Assembly (NCBI GenBank): GCA_016185125.1
Contig: JACPOC010000026.1
Coordinates: forward strand, 1 to 64,000
DNA: 64,000 nucleotides
Source of the DNA: Bacteroidota bacterium
Lineage (GTDB): Bacteria > Bacteroidota > Bacteroidia > B-17B0 > Aurantibacillaceae
Direction: 5' to 3'
Shown: positions 50,365 to 59,600 of the stretch, in pieces
How positions within the stretch are numbered: position 1 is the stretch's first letter
How the letters are laid out: each line of letters starts with the position of its first letter
The notes under the pieces: model-generated
What the model saw: only the letters and a program-made list of their open reading frames with translations
What the model was told of the DNA's origin: nothing
Database searches by the model: none
Made by a program: the position numbers and the translations under genes

Positions 50365-51198
50365 ATGAATACAGGAAATCACAGTTTCGACCAGCAAAAA
50401 AACAAAACATTAAGCACTATTGTTAATTTGTTTTACCTTCTGTTTACCCTTGCCATCCTATTTTTTGCCAACAGCTGTGTATCCAAAAAAAAATACAAAC
50501 AGCTTAACGAGCATTACACCAACCTTAATGCTACTAATGATAAATTGGTAGAGCAATATAATCTTCTGGCCAAAAACAAAGATGAATTGGAACAAAGCAA
50601 TAAAAGCGAACTTCAAAAGTTAAATACAGAGTTACAAGCTAAATTAAACGCTTTAGAATCCAGCAATAAAATGGTTTCTGAGCTTCAAGCTGCCATGCAA
50701 AAACAAAAACAAGCGCAAAAAGAACTATTAAATAAAATAACAAATGCCTTGGCCGGATTTAACTCTAATGAACTAACTGCTGAATTACGAAAAGATGGGA
50801 AGGTTTATGTTTCGCTTTCAGAGAAATTATTATTTAAATCGGGCAAGTACGACATTGATCCTAAGGGAAAAGAAGCCTTAGGAAAGTTGGCCGGTGTTTT
50901 AGTTCAGCAACCGGATATTGACATTATTGTAGAGGGTCACACGGATACAATTCCATTAAAAAAAGGTGGGGAACTAAAGGATAATATAGATTTAAGCGTT
51001 TTAAGAGCTACTTCCATTGTGCGCATTCTTTCTGTGGATTATAGCGTAAATCCTAAACAACTATACGCTTCGGGCCGTGGCGAAAGCTTTCCTCTTGCCA
51101 CAAATTCAACACCCGAAGGCCGTCAATCCAACAGAAGAACAGAAATTATTCTTTCGCCACGCATTCAGGAGCTTCGTAAATTGCTGGAAGAAAATTAA
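50365..51198 (+). CDS. OmpA-family lipoprotein with coiled-coil linker
   Basis: 277 residues. Hydrophobic segment with lipobox (LAILFFANSC at about residue 38) after a longer than usual polar N-terminus; coiled coil from ~45 to 130 (NKDELEQSNKSELQKLNTELQAKLNALE); OmpA/MotB-type peptidoglycan-binding domain (LLFKSGKYDIDPKGKEALGKLAG ... IIVEGHTDTIPL ... ASGRGESFPL ... SNRRTEIIL). It anchors the outer membrane to peptidoglycan. Followed after 25 bases by a PepSY-like secreted protein in the same direction. Preceded by a TGGCATAAAATTTAAA motif. Confidence 0.85.
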   Translation: MNTGNHSFDQQKNKTLSTIVNLFYLLFTLAILFFANSCVSKKKYKQLNEHYTNLNATNDKLVEQYNLLAKNKDELEQSNKSELQKLNTELQAKLNALESSNKMVSELQAAMQKQKQAQKELLNKITNALAGFNSNELTAELRKDGKVYVSLSEKLLFKSGKYDIDPKGKEALGKLAGVLVQQPDIDIIVEGHTDTIPLKKGGELKDNIDLSVLRATSIVRILSVDYSVNPKQLYASGRGESFPLATNSTPEGRQSNRRTEIILSPRIQELRKLLEEN

Positions 51199-51223
51199 TC
51201 GAGAAATTTAAAACAAAGAATTT

Positions 51224-51544
51224 ATGAAAAGATTAATTGTATGCGCCTCGTGCCTTATTGTGAGTATTCAGTTGAGTGCGCAAACTATTACCCCTACAGC
51301 CACTATAATTCCGGGAGGCGGAAAAGGCGCATCTATTTCCACTAATAAAAAAAAGAAAACAGCAATACCGGAAACCATTATAAATAAATTTAACGAAGAT
51401 TTTCCGGGCAACAGTAATATAAACTGGAAAGCAGAAGACAATAACTATGTTGTTACCTATACTGATTCTAAAACAAACATGGATAACATTATTGTTTATG
51501 ATAAAGAAGGCAAGGTTATCCGAAAAGAAAATGAGGTAAAATAA
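51224..51544 (+). CDS. Small secreted PepSY-like protein
   Basis: 106 residues. Signal peptide (LIVCASCLIVSIQLSAQ), Gly/Thr-rich linker and Lys patch (STNKKKKTAIP), then a PepSY/BLIP-like fold core (INKFNEDFPGNSNINWKAEDNNYVVTY ... VYDKEGKVIRKE), which occurs in many small periplasmic Bacteroidota proteins of unknown role. Probably co-transcribed with the OmpA gene upstream. The 277-base gap after it ends in a bidirectional hairpin at 51760. Confidence 0.72.
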   Translation: MKRLIVCASCLIVSIQLSAQTITPTATIIPGGGKGASISTNKKKKTAIPETIINKFNEDFPGNSNINWKAEDNNYVVTYTDSKTNMDNIIVYDKEGKVIRKENEVK

Positions 51545-51759
51545 AAAATAATATTTTAGCAATTCCTGCCGCACAACGTAACATATTATTTAGTTTTTAT
51601 GATTAATATACTTTTAATCATTTAAATATTATGCCAAGTAAATTAATACCAAAATGTAGCAAATATTCCCACCCGGCCTAAAATGAATAAAGAATAATTT
51701 CAAAAAAAAGCGTGAATGATAAAATTGATTTCGTGTGTTCTCTAAATCAAAAATAAAAA

Positions 51760-51786
51760 AAAGCCGTCCTTCTAATGGACAGCTTT
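51760..51786. terminator. Terminator between convergent genes
   Basis: AAAGC(C)GTCC-loop-GGAC(A)GCTTT hairpin in an A/T-rich frame, with a second small palindrome (ACCCATCATGGGT) just to the right. Serves the PepSY-like gene and the convergent membrane protein gene. Confidence 0.6.
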
Positions 51787-51821
51787 AATTATACCCATCA
51801 TGGGTAGCTTTTTACACATAT

Positions 51822-52313
51822 CTATTTAATGCTTTTAGTAGACTTTTCTCCTTCTTCGTACCTTCTAAAGTATTGCATATTAATAAATGCAATTATTATA
51901 CTTGCCGCAGATCCCTCAAAGAAAATTATAATGGAGGGAACATTGTTAAACAAGGTCATAGATTGCTGCCTGAATAATTCATTCAATTGCATATCAAATT
52001 TGGAGTATATAAATAAAAACACGCTAAAAAGAAAAAACGAAATTAGTCCCGTAAAAAAGGCAGTGGCAAAAACCTGCAAAAAAGGCACGTAAGTTTCGCG
52101 ACGTTTTACCCATTTTCTAATTTCATACATACATACCAAACACAAAATCACATAGTTAACCATGCGCAGCTCGGTAAGTTGTAAAAACCCCAACAACTTC
52201 ATAATTAACATAAAACCGATATAAAAAGTGCAGCTGATGGCACCATATACTAATACTGTTTTGCTTATTTTCGCAATGGGTAACTCATGCGATCTGATTT
52301 TTACTGATTCCAT
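51822..52313 (-). CDS. Four-helix membrane protein (DUF4199-like)
   Basis: Start set at the internal Met at 52313 (MESVKIRSHELPIAK): the first 19 residues of the track ORF overlap the promoter-like motif at 52336-52352 and are not family-like. 163 residues with four membrane helices (VLVYGAISCTFYIGFMLIM, MVNYVILCLVCMYEI, LQVFATAFFTGLISFFLFSVFLFIY, VPSIIIFFEGSAASIIIAFI), the last close to the C-terminus with a basic end. Layout resembles DUF4199 proteins of Bacteroidota; function unknown. Divergent from the AsmA-like gene at 52420, each side with its own motif. Confidence 0.7.
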   Translation of the reverse strand: MESVKIRSHELPIAKISKTVLVYGAISCTFYIGFMLIMKLLGFLQLTELRMVNYVILCLVCMYEIRKWVKRRETYVPFLQVFATAFFTGLISFFLFSVFLFIYSKFDMQLNELFRQQSMTLFNNVPSIIIFFEGSAASIIIAFINMQYFRRYEEGEKSTKSIK

Positions 52314-52335
52314 AATAAAAGTTTTAGTAAAACTC

Positions 52336-52352
52336 TTAAAAAACTTATGCCA
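52336..52352 (-). promoter_or_regulatory. TGGCAYA-type promoter-like motif before the four-helix membrane protein
   Basis: Minus strand TGGCATAAGTTTTTTAA, ending 22 bases before the revised start at 52313, which it helps to fix. Confidence 0.5.
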
Positions 52353-52379
52353 TTCCCCAATTTGTCCCATATTTTACAT

Positions 52380-52396
52380 TTGGCATAATATTATAT
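52380..52396 (+). promoter_or_regulatory. TGGCAYA-type promoter-like motif before the AsmA-like gene
   Basis: TTGGCATAATATTATAT, ending 23 bases before the ATG at 52420; back to back with the minus-strand copy at 52336. Confidence 0.45.
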
Positions 52397-52419
52397 AATA
52401 ACCAAATACACACACCTTT

Positions 52420-53715
52420 ATGAATTCTGAAAAAATAAAAAAACACCCCGGTTCCTCAAAAAAGAAAAGTTTACGCATTGGATTGGTAATTATAATTTTT
52501 TTAATAATTGCACGCTTAATATTACCTTATATCATCCTTCATTACGCCAACAAAAGCTTAAGTAACATGAATGGCTATTATGGTAAAATTAAGGATATTG
52601 ACCTGGCACTTTACCGTGGAGCTTATAAAATTAAGGACCTTTACCTGCACAAAAAAGATTCGGTTACCAATTTTGAAACTGAATTTTTTGATTCGCAGGA
52701 AATAGATTTGGCAATAGATTGGGCGGCCTTATTTGATGGGAAAATTGTGGGCGAAATTACCGTAGAAGAACCAATTCTTCGATTTATTAAAGATAAAACC
52801 GAGCCAAAACAAATTCAAAAAGACTCTAGTGATTTTAAAAAGGTACTTGATGATTTTATGCCCCTACAAATAAACCGTTTTGAAATTAATTACGGCATAA
52901 TAAAATATGTGGATAAAAATTCCACCCCTAAAGTAGATATTGAAATGAATAACACCCATGTTACAGCTGAAAATTTAACCAATGCAAAAAGCCTTACTTC
53001 TTTGCCGTCAACTGTTACAGCCTCTGCGGATATTTATGAAGGCACACTTACTTTGGATATGAAGCTGGATCCGCTTGCACAAAATCCCACTTTTGATTTG
53101 AATTCAGAACTTAAAAACACCAATCTTGTTAAGCTTAATGAATTTTTTAAAGCCTATGGTAAAATTGATGTGAGCCGAGGTTCGTTCGGGCTTTACACCG
53201 AAGTGGCCGGCAAGGAAGGTAAATTTGTGGGCTATGTTAAACCTATTATTAAAGATTTAAAAGTTTTGGGTCCCGAAGATAAAAACGATGGTTTGCTTCG
53301 TAAGTTTTGGGAAGGTATTGTAGGAGGTGTGGGCGTTTTATTCCGAAATCAAAAAGAAGATCAGATAGCAACCAAAATACCTATTGAGGGATCGTTTGGA
53401 AAAACAAAAGTGTATACCTGGCGTGCCATTATGGAAATTTTAAGAAATGCTTTTATTGAAGCCCTCACGCCGTCTTTAGATAATGAAATTAACTTATCCT
53501 CGGTAGGTAACACTACTGAAAAAGGAATTTTTAAAGGAAATAAAAATAATAGAAAAGAGAAAAGTAAAGAAGAAAAAACAGTAACTAAGGAAGATAAAAA
53601 AGAAGAAAATCCTAAAGAAGAGAAAAAAGAAAAGAAAGGTTTATTTAAGAAATTATTTAATAAGAAAAATAAAGATAAAAAGGCTAAAGAAGCCCCGGCG
53701 GAAGAACCTAAATAA
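52420..53715 (+). CDS. AsmA/DUF748-family envelope protein with charged tail
   Basis: 431 residues. Short cytoplasmic N-terminus, membrane helix (LRIGLVIIIFLIIARLILPYIIL), then a DUF748-like periplasmic beta-groove region (SNMNGYYGKIKDIDLALYRGAYKIKDLYL ... AALFDGKIVGEITVEEPILRF ... PLQINRFEINYGIIKYVD). The last 70 residues are Lys/Glu-rich and disordered. AsmA-like proteins are thought to form bridge-like conduits for phospholipids across the periplasm. Two more members of the superfamily lie at 54216 and 56637, next to the Mla locus, which fits a lipid-homeostasis region. Confidence 0.85.
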   Translation: MNSEKIKKHPGSSKKKSLRIGLVIIIFLIIARLILPYIILHYANKSLSNMNGYYGKIKDIDLALYRGAYKIKDLYLHKKDSVTNFETEFFDSQEIDLAIDWAALFDGKIVGEITVEEPILRFIKDKTEPKQIQKDSSDFKKVLDDFMPLQINRFEINYGIIKYVDKNSTPKVDIEMNNTHVTAENLTNAKSLTSLPSTVTASADIYEGTLTLDMKLDPLAQNPTFDLNSELKNTNLVKLNEFFKAYGKIDVSRGSFGLYTEVAGKEGKFVGYVKPIIKDLKVLGPEDKNDGLLRKFWEGIVGGVGVLFRNQKEDQIATKIPIEGSFGKTKVYTWRAIMEILRNAFIEALTPSLDNEINLSSVGNTTEKGIFKGNKNNRKEKSKEEKTVTKEDKKEENPKEEKKEKKGLFKKLFNKKNKDKKAKEAPAEEPK

Positions 53716-53745
53716 TTTATGAAAGACCTTAATTTTAATAATACA

Positions 53746-53776
53746 AAAAAAGCAGCTCTAAAAGAACTGCTTTTTT
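53746..53776. terminator. Bidirectional terminator between convergent genes
   Basis: AAAAAAGCAG / CTGCTTTTTT stem with an 11-base loop, 30-60 bases after the AsmA-like gene and just beyond the stop of the convergent gene at 53793. Confidence 0.82.
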
Positions 53777-53792
53777 ATTTTTGTAATTTTTT

Positions 53793-54143
53793 TTAATGCG
53801 CCTTCTTTGCGCAATCTTCAACCTCTTTTATAAACGCCGATACATTTGCATCGTTGTAAATCCCATAAGCATCACTTAAGGTACCTTTTTCCCCACTTGC
53901 TGTTTCAATGGCATATAATATTGAATTGTCTGCAGGATCGGAGTCTCCTTCAAAACGATAAAAACTTACTATCTTAACTTCATCGGGACGATATATTTTA
54001 TCGGTAGCTAAGGATTTTAATCCGTCTTTTGTTACCTTAAATTGGGCTTCATAACCTTGTCTGGTTAAATGATTCACGCATGAACTAAGGGTTTTCATGT
54101 CTACTTTTTGAGATAAGTCATTGTTTTCTGTTTTATTTTCCAT
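53793..54143 (-). CDS. Small conserved Bacteroidota protein (often mislabelled phosphoribosylpyrophosphate synthetase)
   Basis: 116 residues, cytoplasmic. A conserved core is readable: TLSSCVNHLTRQGYEAQF, IYRPDEVKIVSFYRFEGDSDPADNSILYAIETASGEKGTLSDAYGIY. I recall this small family being labelled as PRPP synthetase in databases, but at 116 residues, with no PRPP loop or metal-binding motif, that cannot be correct. The role is unknown. Its start lies 33 bases from a TGGCAAGCAAATTGAT motif, the best -24/-12 match of the set, suggesting stress control. Confidence 0.75.
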   Translation of the reverse strand: MENKTENNDLSQKVDMKTLSSCVNHLTRQGYEAQFKVTKDGLKSLATDKIYRPDEVKIVSFYRFEGDSDPADNSILYAIETASGEKGTLSDAYGIYNDANVSAFIKEVEDCAKKAH

Positions 54144-54175
54144 AGGGTGTTGTATTTTGTTTCTATTTCTTTTAT

Positions 54176-54192
54176 ATCAATTTGCTTGCCAC
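54176..54192 (-). promoter_or_regulatory. Sigma-54-like -24/-12 element before the small conserved protein
   Basis: Minus strand GTGGCAAGCAAATTGAT: TGGCA at -24 and TTGA (for TTGC) at -12 with the correct 10-base GG-to-G spacing. Closest of the set to the sigma-54 consensus TGGCAC-N5-TTGCA. Start codon 33 bases on. Confidence 0.5.
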
Positions 54193-54215
54193 TATAATGA
54201 GTATTTAATTACCCA

Positions 54216-55880
54216 CTATTTATCGTCAGATTTATTAATAAATTTTTCTGAATGTTTAACGCCTAATGCCGGAAGTATTCCTGTTTGCAACGATTTCCAA
54301 GTGTAATAGAATAAGAATTTATAAGGATAACGCTCGTAAGCAATATCCGTTATTAAAGGTGCTTTACCTTTTTGCGGGTTCGAATCGTTAATGATAAATT
54401 TATCTGCAAGAAAACTAAGAATCTTTTTTTTCAGAGTTTGTTTTTTATCATCACGGTTAATTAACTGCACTTTTAAATCGTGATACAAAAACTTCATCCA
54501 GCCTTTTGATCGTTGATCATTGGCATTAAAGGAAAATGCCATCGTATCGAGCCGGCCACTTTCTATAGAAGCAAACACGGTGTTTTCAAGCATCATGTTA
54601 AGTTCTTTCATATCCATATTAACTAATTTTCCGGAACAATGAAAAACTTCTTTTACCGTATTAAGAGGAAACTCATACAGTACCGTTAATTTACCTTTAT
54701 TCATAAATTTGGCTCTTGCTCTCAGCTTTAATTTGGCTTTGTTATCTGTATAAGAATTCGAGTCGTTTCGTAATCCGGTAATGGTACCGTTTAAATTATT
54801 AAAATATATTTTGCCCGCTTGCTTAGTGCCTTTTGCTAAGTGTTCATAAATAATATCGGCATTATTAACCTTAACAGTATCAATAATAATTAAAAAGGGA
54901 ATTTTACGGATAACTTCCTGAACCGAAATACTTTTTACAGGTTTAAAATCCGGATTTTTATCTCTGTAAACATTTAAGTTCAGGGCATTGATGTCTAATT
55001 TTTTTGCCAGAAACCAGTTATGCTCCAAAAAAAGCTGAACATTCATTTTACTAAATACAACACCGGCCGAGTTTAATTTAACCCTGCTCACCTGCTTTCC
55101 GGCAACATCGCTAAATTTATCTTTATTAAAATTAGGCACCAGCTCAAGCGAATCAACACTCACCAACGAATCGGCATAAGAAGCGGTAAGATTTTTTCCT
55201 TTAATAGTGTACAATTTATCAGGAAGCACGTATGAAAATGTTTTCATATTAAAATTGAATTTATCGGCAACAAACAAGCGTTCAAGACTATCAATACGGC
55301 TGTTCACTAAAAACTTACTGATATAAATATCATTTTCATCCGAAAATAAAACCTCTGTTGAATCGTTTTTAAAAAGCTTCAATTTGGTATTGCTTATCCT
55401 AATATTTTCTATAGCTAATTCATTTACTTTTTTTGAAATGATTTTATATAAAGAAAGCCTAACGTTAGAGGTATCGGTTTTTACGGGCCGTGTTTTAGAT
55501 TGATAAATATTAATTGCAATATCGGTAAAAGATAAGGAGGTGGCGGAAATGGATTTACGCTTAATAAAATTCATAAGGCCTATTCCATCTAAAGAAATAT
55601 TTTTGGCAATAATTTTATAGCGAGCCACTTTGCAACCATTGCAGGGTTTTGGAACAAATTCAATATCGTCAAAATCAATCGACCTGTTAAAAATACTTAC
55701 ATTAGTAGCGCCTATCTTAAGATTATATTGATGCTTAGTAGCAATATCAACCTGCTCTTGAAGATGCCCTGCCAACTTATTTTTAAGATAATAATTGATA
55801 TATAATTGAGCCGAAAATAATATGACAAACAGCACCACGAACAAAATAATAAGAATCCGGGCAATTTTTTTTAATACCAT
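54216..55880 (-). CDS. AsmA/DUF748-family membrane-anchored protein
   Basis: The track start at 56042 reads backwards through a truncated gene; I set the start at 55880 (MVLKKIARILIILFVVLF), giving 554 residues beginning with a membrane helix. The periplasmic part has DUF748/AsmA features: YNLKIGATNVSIFNRSIDFDDIEFVP, SISATSLSFTDIAINIYQSK, ADIIYEHLAKGTKQAGKIYFNNLNGTITGL and LVNMDMKELNMMLENTVFASIESGRLDTM, a repeating beta-taco pattern. Single Cys-x-x-Cys (PCNGCK) near residue 83 from this start may be a disulfide. Presumed lipid or envelope-assembly role. Preceded by TGGCATAATTTTAACT just 12 bases before the start. Confidence 0.83.
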   Translation of the reverse strand: MVLKKIARILIILFVVLFVILFSAQLYINYYLKNKLAGHLQEQVDIATKHQYNLKIGATNVSIFNRSIDFDDIEFVPKPCNGCKVARYKIIAKNISLDGIGLMNFIKRKSISATSLSFTDIAINIYQSKTRPVKTDTSNVRLSLYKIISKKVNELAIENIRISNTKLKLFKNDSTEVLFSDENDIYISKFLVNSRIDSLERLFVADKFNFNMKTFSYVLPDKLYTIKGKNLTASYADSLVSVDSLELVPNFNKDKFSDVAGKQVSRVKLNSAGVVFSKMNVQLFLEHNWFLAKKLDINALNLNVYRDKNPDFKPVKSISVQEVIRKIPFLIIIDTVKVNNADIIYEHLAKGTKQAGKIYFNNLNGTITGLRNDSNSYTDNKAKLKLRARAKFMNKGKLTVLYEFPLNTVKEVFHCSGKLVNMDMKELNMMLENTVFASIESGRLDTMAFSFNANDQRSKGWMKFLYHDLKVQLINRDDKKQTLKKKILSFLADKFIINDSNPQKGKAPLITDIAYERYPYKFLFYYTWKSLQTGILPALGVKHSEKFINKSDDK

Positions 55881-55883
55881 AAA

Positions 55884-56255
55884 TTGAATATAGTTAAAAT
55901 TATGCCAGAACCCACCCAACAAAAACTTAAACAATTTTTCAAAAAAATATGGCATCTTTTCCGCGATACAATTGTGGGCTCCGCGGTAACGGCGGTGCTG
56001 TTTATGCTTGGCAAATTCGCTATAGGATATTATCTTTCGCACTCCCGCTTGGCTACTACTTATGGCGCAGCAGGCTCCATTATTTTAATTTTAGTATGGG
56101 TATATTATTCAGCTATTATCTTATATTTTGGTGCTGAATTTACCAAAGTGTACATTAAAACGCATAAGCGCAAAATTATCCCTAATCATTATGCAGTATT
56201 AATTGATAAGCATGTGGTGGAAATAGAACCTAAAGTGGTAACTTTCCAGGATTAG
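55884..56255 (+). pseudogene. Truncated YihY/BrkB-family membrane protein (C-terminal fragment)
   Basis: Of a protein that is normally about 300 residues with six membrane helices, only the last third remains: RDTIVGSAVTAVLFMLGKFAIGYYLSHSRLATTYGAAGSIILILVWVYYSAIILYFGAEFTKVY is the conserved C-terminal block of BrkB/YihY. An ATG is available at 55902 (MPEPTQQKL), but the first two thirds are gone; the upstream DNA is the AsmA-like gene of the other strand. The remaining region is clean, without stops, so the truncation may be recent or the fragment retained. Probably nonfunctional as a transporter, although a two-helix remnant could still be expressed. Confidence 0.75.
55892..55908 (-). promoter_or_regulatory. 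TGGCAYA-type motif before the DUF748 gene
   Basis: Minus strand CTGGCATAATTTTAACT, very close (12 bases) to the start at 55880, implying an almost leaderless message if used as a promoter; it overlaps the start of the BrkB fragment. Confidence 0.35.
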
Positions 56256-56374
56256 GGAAAAAGATTCCTCATATTGAAAAACATAGAGTTTCACATTTAT
56301 TAATATAAAGTTTGCTACTCTAACATAAAGGGGAAATATAACCCCGAAATTTATTAATTTGTTAAAATTTTAAT

Positions 56375-56391
56375 GTGGCAGGATAATTTAA
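56375..56391 (+). promoter_or_regulatory. TGGCA-type promoter-like motif before the lmo0937-like gene
   Basis: GTGGCAGGATAATTTAA, ending 28 bases before the ATG at 56420. Deviates from TGGCAYA at the base after GGCA. Confidence 0.4.
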
Positions 56392-56419
56392 GTGGATAAA
56401 GTAACTAAAAAAACAATTT

Positions 56420-56572
56420 ATGGGAAATATACTGTATGTTATTGCTGTTATCCTTGTAATAGGATGGCTTGTTGGATACTTAGGCTTTCATGCCGGTGGA
56501 TTGATCCACATTTTATTAGTAATTGCGGTTATCGCTGTCATCCTTCGCCTAATAAGAGGAGACAGGGTTTAA
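56420..56572 (+). CDS. lmo0937-family small membrane protein (missed by the ORF track)
   Basis: 50 residues, below the track limit: MGNILYVIAVILVIGWLVGY, then LGFHAGGLIHILLVIAVIAV and the end ILRLIRGDRV. Two membrane helices with the conserved HAGGLIHILLVIA turn and a basic C-terminus, as in lmo0937-type proteins widespread in Bacteroidota and Firmicutes. The track line 56392-56640 is a different frame over the same DNA and should be discarded. A TGGCA motif precedes it and a strong hairpin follows, so it is probably a stand-alone stress-type message. Confidence 0.88.
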   Translation: MGNILYVIAVILVIGWLVGYLGFHAGGLIHILLVIAVIAVILRLIRGDRV

Positions 56573-56594
56573 TAATGCTCAAATACAAAAGTTT

Positions 56595-56623
56595 AAATGC
56601 CTTGAAATTAATTCAAGGCATTT
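56595..56623. terminator. Perfect 12-bp hairpin between lmo0937-like gene and tamB
   Basis: AAATGCCTTGAA, 5-base loop, TTCAAGGCATTT: a perfect stem 23 bases after the small gene and only 13 bases before the tamB start. It may terminate the short message, and any tamB transcript starting upstream would carry it right at the ribosome-binding region, so it may also limit tamB translation. Confidence 0.6.
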
Positions 56624-56636
56624 GCTGTTTAAAAAA

Positions 56637-59600
56637 ATGAAATATAACTTAAGCACATTTTTTAAACGACTCATAAAAATTTTCATGTGGATAGTGGCCT
56701 GTGTGATACTGCTGCTAGCTACTCTTGTTCTTCTTATCCGTATTCCGGCTGTACAAAATACACTTGTGCAAAAAGTTACCGCTTATTTAACTGAAAGAAC
56801 CAAAGCGGAAATAGCTATTAAAAAAATACTAATTTCTTTTCCCAATTCAGTTTCCATAGAAGGTCTTTTAGTAAAAGACCTTAACCGCGATACACTGTTA
56901 AGTGCCGGAAATATTCAGGTAGGCATAGATATGTTTCAACTTATTCATAAAAAAATTCTTATTAATAAAGTGCTTCTATCTGATATAACGGCAACTATTT
57001 CGCGAACAGAAAATGATAGCCTTTACAATTTTAATTTTTTAATTGAAGCGTTTGCCGCATCACCTAAAAATACCACTCCAAAAGATTCCACTAAACAACA
57101 AATTAATTTAGATGTTAATAAAATTGAACTAAATAATATCCACTTTATTTTTAACGATAGGTATGCGGGAATTTATACCTCCAATTCTTTTAAACGCCTA
57201 AATCTTTCAATGAAGGAAATTAACCTGAACACACTGAATTTTAAAGCGGATGAATTAGAGCTATCCGGCCTTAACTCGAAAGTTATAATTAATAAAAAAA
57301 TCAGCTCCTCGCCCTCAAAAGGTGAAAAAAATCGTCAACCCATCTTCTCGGCCAATTCAGTTAAAATAACCAATAGCATTTTTAGTTTTTCAGATTATAT
57401 TATAAAGCAATCTGTAACAACAGTAATTAATAATCTGCAAGTAAAAGCCTCCGAAATTGATTTAAATACCAAAAAAATAAATTCTCAGGGGGTTTCCATT
57501 GCACAAAGCAGTGTTAGAGTAAACATGACGCAAATTGCAAAAGATAATTCTCCGGGCATCCTCGATAAAACCGCCAAAGTATCAGATTTAGGATGGATAA
57601 TTAAATCGAAAGAAATTCAATTAGATAATATTGATTTTGGGTATAACATAACCAATGTTCCTGCAAAAGAAACTGGCTTTGATGCAAAGCATATCAATTA
57701 CCAAAAAGTATCTCTAAACGCTTATGATTTAGGGTACTCAAATGAAAAAATATATGCAACGGTAAATAGTTTTTCTGCTTTAGATCCGCATAGTTTTCAG
57801 ATTAAGGAGTTTACTACAAAATTTACTATGACCAAAACTTTTATAGAAGCTCAACATCTTAAAGTAAAAACCGGCTATTCATCCATTGATGCAGACGCTA
57901 AAATTTCATTCACTTCGTTAGAGACCATTGCCGACTCAATAAAAAACCTGATCGTTCATACTCACATTAAAAAATCAAAAATTTATCCTTTCGAGATCTT
58001 GTATTTTGCTCCGCAATTAGTAAACACTCCTACTTTTAAAAACAATTTTCCAATCAGTTTATCAGCGCAAATTAATGGTCCGTTATCAAATGTAAGCGTA
58101 CGGAATTTAAAGCTCACAACAGCCGCATCTACCGCTCTTGAATCTGATTTTAAAATTGCAGGATTACCAAATATTAATAAATCGTATTTTAATATTCTTC
58201 ATCTCAAATTAAAATCAACCAAGGCTGACATAATTAAATTAGCCGGAAGAAATACAATTCCAAAAAGCATTAGTCTTCCTGAAGAATTAAGCTTAAAAGG
58301 AAAATTTAGCGGTTATTTAAAAGATTTTACCACACAGATTAATATAAACAGTTCTTTTGGCAATGCCGAAGTAAATGGTAGCCTTGATAAAAAAGAAAAT
58401 TTTAAAGCATCCGTTAGTTCACATCATTTTAATTTAAACAGCCTCCTGAATAACAAAATGTTTGGGCCTGTAACACTTCATGCCAAAATTGAAGGAAGTG
58501 GTTTGGATACACAAAGCATTAAAGCGCAAGTTATTGCCGACATAGAGCAGGTTTATTTAAACAAATACAATTATAAAAATCTTAAATTAAATGGCAGCTA
58601 TGCTAAAAAATCAGTAGACGCTAAAATTTCTCTTAACGATTCAAATGCTGTATTTGATCTTGCCGCTTTTGTAAACTTAAATTCGGGGCAGGAGGAATAT
58701 AATGTGAATCTGGATCTTAAAGGTGCCGATCTTAAAAAATTAAACCTCATGGAACAGGATATTAAACTTTCCTGTAATGTAAAAACCACAATTAAAGGAA
58801 AAAACATGAATACCGTAAACGGAAATGCGGGTATTACAAACATTATCATAGCAAGCAAAGGAAAAAAATATTTTCTTGATTCATTGGTATTTGCATCCAT
58901 TAACCAAAGTGGTAACAGCGAAATGAAATTAAGCAGTTCCATTATAGGATTCTCCTACAAAGGCACTTTTGCACCAACAGATTTGGTAAAGGAATTAAAA
59001 CATAATATACACAGCTATTTTGCTATTGATAACGACATTCAAAAAACACACAATTTTAAAAGTGCGCAGCAATTTAGTTTTACGGTACAAATAAATAATC
59101 ATCCCATTTTATCAGAGGTATTTTTACCTGAACTTAAAGAATTTGAGCCGGGTGAAATTAACGGCAGCTACAATAGCGATAAAAATCAAATGAATCTTAA
59201 CTTTTATATGAATAAATTGGTGTATGGCACAACAGAGATCAATGCTCTCGTCTTTGAAGCCTCATCAGATGAAAAAAAACTGAACTATAAACTAATTACT
59301 AAAAAAATAGCGACATCAAAAATAAAATTCGATAACTTATTACTGGAGGGAAGATTTGAAGATCAGCATGCTTACGCTAATATTTCTTCCACCGAAGAAA
59401 ATGGAAATAAAAAACTTGTTATAAATTCAGAAACAGTACGCGACGGCCAAAATTATAAACTCAGCATTCTGCCAAATGAATTCTATTTGATGAATGAAAA
59501 ATGGGAAGTCAGTCAAGATAACTTTATTTCCTTTGGAAAAAGTGGACTCTTAATAAATAACATATCCCTTACCAAAACCTCAGAAGAAGTAAAAATAAAC

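Noticed and set aside
53793-54143. Phosphoribosylpyrophosphate synthetase
   Set aside because: Far too short and lacking the PRPP-binding loop; I believe the database name is a propagated error.
55881-56042. N-terminal extension of the DUF748 protein in the track ORF
   Set aside because: The extra 54 residues are the antisense of the BrkB fragment and precede a proper start with membrane helix at 55880.
56392-56640. Plus-strand 82-residue ORF in the track
   Set aside because: Wrong frame over the 50-residue lmo0937-like gene at 56420-56572, whose translation is clearly the real protein.
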